Shown here piece by piece: positions 5,936 to 10,445 of a DNA stretch of 11,936 nt. Within the stretch, counting starts at the first letter, position 1. Every line of letters starts with the position of its first letter. Location of the stretch: the NCBI GenBank assembly GCA_946885425.1, contig CAMPGJ010000026.1:1-11936 (forward strand), written 5' to 3'. The stretch is from an uncultured bacterium. GTDB taxonomy: Bacteria; Patescibacteria; Microgenomatia; Levybacterales; UBA12049. Position numbers and translations under genes: made by a program. The notes beneath the pieces are model-generated. The model was given only the letters and a program-made list of their open reading frames with translations, did not search any database and had not been told where the DNA came from.

Positions 5936-6814
5936 ATGAATATTCAAACTATTAGTGGGTGGGAAGATTATGAACTGTTGGATAGTGGCGAGGGGCAGCG
6001 GCTTGAGCGTTTTGGGAAATATACTATTATGAGGCCTGATCCGCAAGCTATTTGGCGCCCTCTACAATCTAAATCTCTCTGGGCTGGAGCCGATGCTGTA
6101 TTTGAGCGTTTGACAAGTTCTAAAGGGAAATGGAACGTAAAGGGTAAGATGCCGGAGAAATGGATAGTGAAGTATAAAGATTTGTCATTCTGGGTCAGAC
6201 TCACGCCTTTCAAACATACCGGGCTTTTTCCAGAACAGGCAATACAGTGGGATTGGATCGCGTCCCACGTCGCTAAAGCTTTGCGGGATAAAAAGAAGAA
6301 TATGAATATTTTGAATTTATTCGGTTACACTGGTGCTGCGACTATTGCCGCCGCTGCTGCCGGAGCGAAAGTCACCCATGTAGATGCATCTCGACCGGCA
6401 ATTGGATGGGCTCGTGAGAATCAGACAGCCTCCAAACTTGAGCAGAAGCCAATCAGATGGCTTATTGATGACGCACTGAAATTTACAGCACGGGAAGCTC
6501 GTCGTGGCGTGCAGTATGATGGCATTATCATGGATCCTCCTATTTATGGACACGGTCCAGAAGGCGAGCCATGGGATTTCAATAAAGATTTGCCTAAGCT
6601 TCTTCAAAATTGCAGCCTTATTCTTTCTGCTGATCCAGCATTCATCCTAATCAACGCATATGCTATTTCTTCTTCAGCGCTGATGCTGCAGAATGTATTG
6701 GCAGATTATGTCAAAGATATGGGCGGTACTATAGATGTAGGAGAACTGGCAATAAAAGAAAAGCACACTGAGCGTCTATTATCCACAGGAATCTACGGGA
6801 GATGGAGTAGGTAG
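5936..6814 (+). CDS. Class I SAM-dependent methyltransferase, RlmI/RlmK-like
   Basis: Encodes 292 residues. Motif I is LNLFGYTGAA (126-135), followed by the acidic ribose-binding residue in VTHVDAS (D150) and motif IV IIMDPPIYGHG (197-207, DPP at 200-202). These features place it with the YccW/RlmI and RlmK-type Rossmann methyltransferases that modify a base in 23S rRNA. The N-terminal 100 residues form the beta-rich part next to the catalytic domain (WVRLTPFKHTGLFPEQA is the usual junction). The PUA domain that E. coli RlmI has at its N-terminus is absent. The usual DPPKFGRG is DPPIYGHGPEG here, as in related proteins that are not experimentally assigned, so the target could be rRNA or another RNA. 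It is followed by a hairpin repeat and has its own promoter. Confidence 0.85.
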   Translation: MNIQTISGWEDYELLDSGEGQRLERFGKYTIMRPDPQAIWRPLQSKSLWAGADAVFERLTSSKGKWNVKGKMPEKWIVKYKDLSFWVRLTPFKHTGLFPEQAIQWDWIASHVAKALRDKKKNMNILNLFGYTGAATIAAAAAGAKVTHVDASRPAIGWARENQTASKLEQKPIRWLIDDALKFTAREARRGVQYDGIIMDPPIYGHGPEGEPWDFNKDLPKLLQNCSLILSADPAFILINAYAISSSALMLQNVLADYVKDMGGTIDVGELAIKEKHTERLLSTGIYGRWSR

Positions 6815-6820
6815 TAGAAC

Positions 6821-6901
6821 GTCATCGCGAGCGAAGCGTGGCGATCTCGTCCACCATTCTTTTGGACCAGATTGCTTCGTCGTTTCTCTCCTCGCAATGA
6901 C
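6821..6901. repeat. 81-base fold-back element with GTCAT...ATGAC ends
   Basis: The 5' arm (GTCATCGCGAGCGAAGCG) and the 3' arm (CTCGCAATGAC end) are imperfect inverted copies, with matching inner blocks GATCT/AGATTG and TCC/GGACC. This is the widespread GTCATTGCGAGCGAAGCGAAGCAATCT type of dispersed repeat. It starts 7 bases after the methyltransferase stop and ends 19 bases before the next -10 box, filling the gap. It may act as a terminator or mRNA-end hairpin and supplies ATGACA as a -35-like element. Confidence 0.75.
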
Positions 6902-6926
6902 ATGGTAAGTTTATTCATGGTATAAT
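6897..6926 (+). promoter_or_regulatory. Promoter of the histidine-phosphatase gene
   Basis: ATGACA (6897-6902), an 18-base spacer and TATAAT (6921-6926), with TGG before the hexamer giving an extended -10. It ends 8 bases before the ATG at 6935. The -35 is made by the end of the fold-back repeat. Confidence 0.65.
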
Positions 6927-6934
6927 TTCATCTT

Positions 6935-7570
6935 ATGCATAAAGAGTTACAGGGGGGGACGAGATTTTATATTGTTCGTCATGGAGCTACTGAGACAGGC
7001 GGCAATGGATCAATAGCAGGAGGTAAATGGGATGTTTCCTTAAGCGCCAAAGGCCGTGAACAAGCTGAAGCATTGGCAACGAAGTTTGAAAATACAAGAA
7101 TAGACAAAATAATTTCTTCTGATATGGAACGTGCAGTCAATACTGCTGGACCACTTGCTCAAAGTAAGAGGCTTGAAGTAACTACTACACCACTTCTTCG
7201 TGAAAGAACATATGGCTATGATGTAGAAGGAAAAAAGAAAGATTGGGAGGCCAAAGCAATAATGACAGAACTCTTCAGATTTTGGACGACAGACCAAGAA
7301 GAGCGAAAAACATTACGCTTAACGCCTGATATGGAGACAGACACGGAGATGATGGATCGGGTTACGCCAGTTTTCCATAATACCGCAGAGGAGCATCCTA
7401 ATCAGACTGTTCTTTTTATGGCGCACTGTGATTTAATGTCGACGTTTTTGAGAACTGAGGTTTCTCCAAAAGAATTATATAATCCGGAAAATATTGGACA
7501 TATTGTAGTTGATTTTAATAAGCCTACATTTGAGCTTGTTGCTATGGATGGTGTTCCCCGCATTGCTTAG
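6935..7570 (+). CDS. Histidine phosphatase superfamily protein (PGM-like)
   Basis: Encodes 211 residues. The N-terminal IVRHGATETGGNGSIAGG contains the RHG motif with the catalytic phosphohistidine H16; R66 (SSDMERA), E90 (LLRER) and the second histidine H164 (FMAHCDLM) complete the active site of the branch-1 histidine phosphatases. It lacks the RHGESEWN signature of the true glycolytic mutase, which is present elsewhere in the window (9642-10265), so it is more likely a phosphatase of the CobC/GpmB/SixA-like broad group; the substrate cannot be told. GNGSIAGGKWDVSLSAKG is the usual G-rich lead to the conserved loop. No signal peptide is seen. It is followed by the lexA promoter palindrome, which may also serve as its 3' end. 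Confidence 0.85.
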   Translation: MHKELQGGTRFYIVRHGATETGGNGSIAGGKWDVSLSAKGREQAEALATKFENTRIDKIISSDMERAVNTAGPLAQSKRLEVTTTPLLRERTYGYDVEGKKKDWEAKAIMTELFRFWTTDQEERKTLRLTPDMETDTEMMDRVTPVFHNTAEEHPNQTVLFMAHCDLMSTFLRTEVSPKELYNPENIGHIVVDFNKPTFELVAMDGVPRIA

Positions 7571-7598
7571 TTGATCCCCATTGTACTAGTTTGTCTTA

Positions 7599-7627
7599 TT
7601 GATAAAATATACGAACTGTCGTATATT
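7599..7627 (+). promoter_or_regulatory. lexA promoter
   Basis: TTGATA (7599-7604), exactly 17 bases, TATATT (7622-7627). Transcription would begin near 7634, giving a leader of about 70 bases, unlike the other genes here. The whole spacer is covered by the palindrome described separately. Confidence 0.75.
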
Positions 7628-7629
7628 TT
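7604..7629. promoter_or_regulatory. Candidate LexA operator (SOS box), possibly also a terminator
   Basis: A perfect inverted repeat of 11-base arms (AAAATATACGA / TCGTATATTTT) around ACTG lies between and across the lexA -35 and -10. The core ACGA-ACTG-TCGT resembles the CGAAC-N4-GTTCG box of Gram-positive LexA in spacing and edge bases but is not identical. Its place in the promoter of lexA makes autorepression likely. The stem followed by T residues (7627-7631) could also end transcription from the upstream gene, since that gene stops 33 bases earlier. Confidence 0.65.
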
Positions 7630-7668
7630 TTATATAGGGATAAACAGAAATGAAGGGCTGCGAAGCAT

Positions 7669-7700
7669 AATTCTCAACTCTCCACTTTCAACTCTCAATT
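7669..7700. repeat. TCAACTC-type repeat in the lexA leader
   Basis: Imperfect period-7 units (TCTCAACTC, CACTTTCAACTC, TCAATTC) lie in the transcribed leader, 4 bases before the lexA ATG. In lexA mRNA they read CU-rich, the complement of the purine-rich 3' ends of the uvrB and DUF3605-like mRNAs. Confidence 0.75.
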
Positions 7701-7704
7701 CGTC

Positions 7705-8331
7705 ATGGCAGGAGTATTATATAGAAAAGAAAGGCAGGTTTTAGAATTTCTTGTTCAATTTCAGAATAAGCATACGTATGCGCCCACGCTGAGGGAAATT
7801 GCTAACGCGACTGGACATAAAAGTGTATCGACAATTCACGTTATTCTTCGAAACCTTATCGATAAAGGATATGTTCAAAAAGTGGATGGCAATGCACGTG
7901 TTCTAAAGATAAAGGATGAAAATATCATCTCCAAATTTATGGGAATTCAGCCATCTGTTGAGTTACCTTTAATGGGATATATCGCTGCTGGTAGACCGCT
8001 TGAACCCCATACTGATCCAAATGCTACATTTCAAATATCAGCTTCTATGCTGTCAGGTCTCAAAACGTCCTATGTTCTTCAAGTGAAAGGAGAATCGATG
8101 ATAGAAGATGGCATAATGGACGGAGATTATGTCGTTATTGAAAAGGTTGATACCGCAACTCATGGAGAAATAGTAGTAGCACTGGTAGATGACAATCTAG
8201 CAACCTTAAAACGATTCCACAAAAAAGGAGACCAAGTAGTCCTCATGCCAGCCAATGCCAAAATGGACCCCATCTACCCCAAAAGTCTCCGCATTCAGGG
8301 TCGGGTGGTAGGTTTAGTAAGAAGATATTAA
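7705..8331 (+). CDS. lexA: LexA SOS repressor
   Basis: Encodes 208 residues, close to the typical 200-210. The N-terminal winged helix domain (about 1-70) has the usual PTLREIANATGHKS (27-40) and recognition helix SVSTIHVILRNLIDKGYV (40-57). The autocleavage bond is Ala95-Gly96 in GYIAAGRPLEP (91-101). The Ser-Lys dyad is S131 (VKGESMIEDG) and K169 (ATLKRF). LexA represses damage-response genes and is inactivated by self-cleavage stimulated by RecA on single-stranded DNA. The start ATG at 7705 is supported by the family N-terminus (LYRKERQVLEFL). No Shine-Dalgarno is visible; the leader contains a CU-rich repeat. Its promoter carries a strong palindrome, the likely LexA site. It is followed by a large fold-back element. 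Confidence 0.96.
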   Translation: MAGVLYRKERQVLEFLVQFQNKHTYAPTLREIANATGHKSVSTIHVILRNLIDKGYVQKVDGNARVLKIKDENIISKFMGIQPSVELPLMGYIAAGRPLEPHTDPNATFQISASMLSGLKTSYVLQVKGESMIEDGIMDGDYVVIEKVDTATHGEIVVALVDDNLATLKRFHKKGDQVVLMPANAKMDPIYPKSLRIQGRVVGLVRRY

Positions 8332-8338
8332 CTTCTTT

Positions 8339-8525
8339 GTCATTCCTGGAGGCAGACCAGGAATCCAAGCTCTTCAAAAATTCCAAATTCAAAATCTCAA
8401 GCTCCAAATAAATTCCAAATTATAAACTTCAAAACGTTTAAATATTATTGATTTAGATATTTGAATTTATTTGTTATTTGTAATTTTGTATTTGTAATTT
8501 CTGGATCCTCTTTCGCGAGGATGAC
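8339..8525. repeat. 187-base fold-back element (MITE-like) between lexA and rsmI
   Basis: It has nested inverted repeats: outer GTCATTCCTGG...GGAATCC (8339-8366) paired with GGATCCTC...GAGGATGAC (8503-8525); middle blocks at about 8375-8395 and 8478-8498, which match at about 17 of 21 positions when inverted; and an exact inner pair CAAATAAATTC (8405-8415) and GAATTTATTTG (8463-8473). The outer ends belong to the GTCATTC...GAATCT hairpin family. No transposase gene is present. It fills almost the whole lexA-rsmI gap, and its right end lies 8 bases before the rsmI -10 box. Confidence 0.75.
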
Positions 8526-8533
8526 AAAAAAGG

Positions 8534-8539
8534 TATAAT
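8534..8539 (+). promoter_or_regulatory. -10 box of rsmI
   Basis: TATAAT lies 10 bases before the ATG at 8550 and overlaps the in-frame ATG at 8538, which shows that 8538 cannot be the start. The leader would be about 3 bases. Confidence 0.7.
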
Positions 8540-8549
8540 GCAGGGGTAT

Positions 8550-9257
8550 ATGGGTACTCTCTTTATCGTCTCTACACCTATCGGTAACATGGAAGATATT
8601 ACCTTTCGTGCGTTGAAAACGTTGTTTTCAGTGGATATTATCGCCTGTGAAGATACCCGCAGGACTGGCTCTTTGCTTGATAAGTTACTTGACCAATTCG
8701 CTCATACTCCTGAAGATAAGCGTAAGCCTCAACTTTTGTCTTATTATGAACAGAATGAATTGCAAAGAATTCCTGAAATATTAGAGATGCTGCAGGATGG
8801 GCAAAATATTGCTTTGGTTTCTGATGCAGGGACGCCGCTCGTTTCAGATCCTGGATTCAAGCTGGTACGAGAGTGTGTTAAGCAGAAAATAAAAGTAGAA
8901 GCCATCCCTGGTGTATCAGCTCCTATCACAGCATTAAGTGTGTCGGGCTTACCAACCGACAAATTTATGTTTCTTGGGTATCCACCACGCAAACCAGGTC
9001 ATCGCATGACATTTTACGGAAATATTAAAAAGTCACTAGAAATAATAAATTCTACAGTCATACTCTTTGAAGCACCGCACAAAATCGTCAAAACACTCAA
9101 AGAAATCCAGGAAGTTTTCGGAGACATAGAAATCGTCCTAGCCCGGGAGCTAACTAAAATACACGAAGAAGTAAAACACGAAACTATCACCCACGCTCTA
9201 GATAGATATAAGAAGAAAGAACCAAAAGGTGAATTTGTCCTGCTCTTTCACCTTTAA
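8550..9257 (+). CDS. rsmI: 16S rRNA (cytidine-1402 2'-O)-methyltransferase RsmI
   Basis: Encodes 235 residues from the ATG at 8550. MGTLFIVSTPIGNMEDIT is the standard RsmI start, and the TATAAT box overlapping the ATG at 8538 rules that upstream codon out. RsmI uses SAM to methylate the ribose of C1402 in 16S rRNA, near the P site, working with RsmH. Motifs: STPIGN (7-12), ACEDTRR (31-37), LVSDAGTPLVSDPG (about 90-103) and AIPGVSAPITALSVSGLPTD (about 116-135), all typical tetrapyrrole-methylase fold signatures. At 235 residues it is shorter than the E. coli enzyme (about 286), and the small C-terminal domain is missing, as often in small genomes. It has its own promoter and is followed by a GTCATTC-type hairpin. 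Confidence 0.95.
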   Translation: MGTLFIVSTPIGNMEDITFRALKTLFSVDIIACEDTRRTGSLLDKLLDQFAHTPEDKRKPQLLSYYEQNELQRIPEILEMLQDGQNIALVSDAGTPLVSDPGFKLVRECVKQKIKVEAIPGVSAPITALSVSGLPTDKFMFLGYPPRKPGHRMTFYGNIKKSLEIINSTVILFEAPHKIVKTLKEIQEVFGDIEIVLARELTKIHEEVKHETITHALDRYKKKEPKGEFVLLFHL

Positions 9258-9266
9258 CACTCCTCT

Positions 9267-9292
9267 GTCATTCAGGACTTGATCCGGAATCT
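9267..9292. repeat. GTCATTC...GAATCT hairpin repeat after rsmI
   Basis: A 26-base member of the hairpin family (GTCATTCAGGACTTGATCC then GGAATCT), 9 bases after the rsmI stop codon. The imperfect stem is TTC-GG.../...CCGGAA. Copies lie at 8339, 10329 and in divergent form at 6821. Confidence 0.65.
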
Positions 9293-9301
9293 AATATGAT
9301 T

Positions 9302-9385
9302 TTGTAGTGGCGCGATTTATCGCGATTTAGCAATAGTTAAACCTCTTTCTACAGTCGAAGCGTCATAAATGCCGCCACTACACAA
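9302..9385. repeat. 84-base inverted repeat with GTAGTGGCG ends
   Basis: The arms TTGTAGTGGCG (9302-9312) and CGCCACTACACAA (9373-9385) are inverted copies with small gaps. Just inside the left arm, CGCGAT-TT-ATCGCG (9311-9324) is a perfect small hairpin. The layout and GC-rich ends resemble a non-autonomous fold-back repeat. No ORF is inside. Confidence 0.6.
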
Positions 9386-9390
9386 TTACT

Positions 9391-9417
9391 CTTGATACTC
9401 TTGATACTCTTCATCAT
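9391..9417. repeat. CTTGATACT tandem repeat (9-base period)
   Basis: Two exact CTTGATACT copies (9391-9399, 9400-9408) and a degenerate CTTCATCAT. This is the reverse complement of the AGTATCAAG unit repeated upstream of gpmA at 10284-10319. Confidence 0.7.
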
Positions 9418-9455
9418 TACCTCTTTATTACCAATTCTTCGTGCACTTTTAACTC

Positions 9456-9570
9456 ACAGCCGTTAGTATATGTTTATTCTTCTAATCAGTGTCTATATAC
9501 AAATAAGTTCACTGATAGAAACAATTCCCATATTTGAGGATATTAACGGCCGCCTTAAGCGGCTGTTTTT
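9456..9570 (+). ncRNA. Candidate structured RNA ending at a terminator
   Basis: In a gap with no convincing gene, the plus strand folds well. GCCGTTA (9459-9465) and ATAT (9468-9471) pair with ATAT-TAACGGC (9540-9550), enclosing a hairpin of 11 pairs with one bulged A (9480-9491 with 9510-9520, core ATCAGTG/CACTGAT). The closing helix shares bases 9547-9550 with the terminator's left arm, so the two cannot form together, and ACAGCCG (9456-9462) can also pair with the terminator's right arm CGGCTGT (9560-9566). The layout is that of a riboswitch or attenuator, yet no plus-strand gene follows within 870 bases, so a small RNA or an rsmI 3' region is more likely. TAGTAT at 9464-9469 is a possible -10. 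The RNA family is not recognised. Confidence 0.4.
9547..9570 (+). terminator. Rho-independent terminator
   Basis: The stem CGGCCGC / GCGGCTG with a 5-base loop CTTAA (9554-9558) is followed by TTTTT (9566-9570). It would stop rightward transcription from rsmI or from the candidate RNA before it runs into gpmA on the other strand. Read leftward it has no T-run, so it is one-directional. Confidence 0.8.
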
Positions 9571-9607
9571 ATATGAAGAAAAATGCCATGTGTATGAATT
9601 TAAATTG

Positions 9608-9641
9608 CATATCCCCTAGACCCTAGTCTCTATCCCCTAAA
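9608..9641 (-). repeat. G-rich GGGGATA/GGGTCTA repeat after gpmA
   Basis: Read in the gpmA sense, TTTAGGGGATAGAGACTAGGG then TCTAGGGGATA directly follows the stop codon at 9642-9644. It shares GGGGATAG, GACTAGG and GGGTCTAGG with the repeat at the zincin stop (396-424). Three GGG tracts are seen, one short of a strict G-quadruplex pattern. Confidence 0.75.
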
Positions 9642-10265
9642 CTAGTGTACGTCCGTTCCGCCGCGGATTTCTTTGGAGGTGATTCCTCCTTCTGGGGAAA
9701 TTTGATAAATATAAATACCACCGGTAGCCAGTTCCAGATTTGGGATGTCTTCGTCAGTTATGTTATCGAGGTGTTTAATTAGTGCACGCAAGCTATTTCC
9801 GTGAGCAGCAATAATAATATTTTTTCCATCTTTCAGCTTTGGTAAAATTTCAGTTTCATAGTAAGGGACTACTCGTTCATATACCATTTTTAATGATTCT
9901 CCGTTTGGAGGAGGATAATCCCAGCTTCTGCGAATTTTTTGAAATTCTTCTTCACCCACTTGTTCTTTTACCTCCCATTTATTTTTGCCAGTAAGGTCTC
10001 CATAATTTCTCTCATTGAGTGCGGCACTTTCAGTAGTAGGAATAGCGAGTTGTCCGGTCGTTTTCTGGATTTCTAAGAAGGTATTCTTTGCCCGTTTCAG
10101 TGTAGAAGTATAGGCGAGGTCAAATTGGATGTCTGTTAATGCTTCTCCAGCTGCTTTTGCTTCTTCACGTCCTTTGGGGCTCAGATCCACATCAGTCCAC
10201 CCAGTCCAAACACCTTTTACATTCCATTCAGATTCACCATGCCGAACAAGGACGAAATATGCCAT
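9642..10265 (-). CDS. gpmA: 2,3-bisphosphoglycerate-dependent phosphoglycerate mutase
   Basis: Encodes 207 residues from the ATG at 10265. The N-terminus FVLVRHGESEWN (4-15) carries the phosphohistidine H9, followed by R58 (LKRA), E85 in LNERNYGDLTGKNK (83-96) and the second histidine H155 (AAHGNSLRAL). These are the signatures of the cofactor-dependent mutase that interconverts 3- and 2-phosphoglycerate in glycolysis. It is shorter than E. coli GpmA (250 residues), mainly in the middle insert and the C-terminus, as in many bacterial dPGMs. The longer in-frame start at 10307 is rejected because TATAAT lies downstream of it, 6 bases before 10265. The promoter sits beside a TATCAAAAG tandem repeat and the gene is followed by a G-rich repeat. 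Confidence 0.94.
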   Translation of the reverse strand: MAYFVLVRHGESEWNVKGVWTGWTDVDLSPKGREEAKAAGEALTDIQFDLAYTSTLKRAKNTFLEIQKTTGQLAIPTTESAALNERNYGDLTGKNKWEVKEQVGEEEFQKIRRSWDYPPPNGESLKMVYERVVPYYETEILPKLKDGKNIIIAAHGNSLRALIKHLDNITDEDIPNLELATGGIYIYQISPEGGITSKEIRGGTDVH

Positions 10266-10271
10266 GTCTGT

Positions 10272-10277
10272 ATTATA
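10272..10277 (-). promoter_or_regulatory. -10 box of gpmA, leaderless
   Basis: TATAAT on the minus strand ends 6 bases before the ATG at 10265, fixing the start. The upstream 9-base repeat provides several TTGATA hexamers in the -35 area, the nearest with a 15-base spacer. Confidence 0.7.
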
Positions 10278-10283
10278 CAAAAG

Positions 10284-10319
10284 TATCAAGGGTATCAAAA
10301 GTATCAAAAGTATCAGGGT
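10284..10319. repeat. TATCAAAAG tandem repeat (4 units of 9 bases) upstream of gpmA
   Basis: Units begin at 10284, 10293, 10302 and 10311 (TATCAAGGG, TATCAAAAG twice, TATCAGGGT). On the gpmA strand each contains TTGATA or CTGATA, a good -35 hexamer. Related copies lie at 1324 and 9391. Confidence 0.8.
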
Positions 10320-10328
10320 TTTATTTTC

Positions 10329-10352
10329 GTCATTCTGGCTTGTCCAGAATCT
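10329..10352. repeat. GTCATTC...GAATCT hairpin repeat
   Basis: GTCATTCTGG-CTTGT-CCAGAATCT: a perfect ATTCTGG/CCAGAAT stem with a 5-base loop. It is the cleanest copy of the family in the window, in the divergent gap between gpmA and the exported-protein gene. Confidence 0.75.
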
Positions 10353-10378
10353 CTTTGGTTAGTATAAAGCTTAGAGAG

Positions 10379-10398
10379 ATGCTGGACGCCGCCAGCAT
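10379..10398. repeat. ATGCTGG/CCAGCAT hairpin upstream of the exported-protein gene
   Basis: A perfect 7-base stem with loop ACGCCG, flanked by AGAGAT (10375-10380) and ATCTCT (10404-10409), which could form an alternative outer stem. It ends 11 bases before the -35 TTGACC and could be an operator or another dispersed hairpin. No T-run follows. Confidence 0.5.
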
Positions 10399-10408
10399 GG
10401 CGTATCTC

Positions 10409-10437
10409 TTGACCTTATGTAATATTTGTGCTGTACT
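10409..10437 (+). promoter_or_regulatory. Promoter of the exported membrane protein gene
   Basis: TTGACC (10409-10414), exactly 17 bases, then TGTACT (10432-10437), ending 8 bases before the ATG at 10446. Again no room for a ribosome binding site. Confidence 0.65.
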
Positions 10438-10445
10438 AGATATAC

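Noticed and set aside
8538..8549. ATG at 8538 as the rsmI start
   Set aside because: The ATG overlaps the TATAAT box, so it would lie upstream of the transcript; the family start MGTLFIVSTPIGN is at 8550.
9470..9619. A 49-codon plus-strand reading frame starting at ATG 9470
   Set aside because: It runs through a strong hairpin with a T-run and a G-rich repeat, has no promoter with the spacing seen at other genes, and the protein shows no family features. Structured RNA explains the region better.
10266..10307. In-frame ATG at 10307 as the gpmA start
   Set aside because: TATAAT lies downstream of it, and the added residues come from the 9-base repeat and do not match the family.
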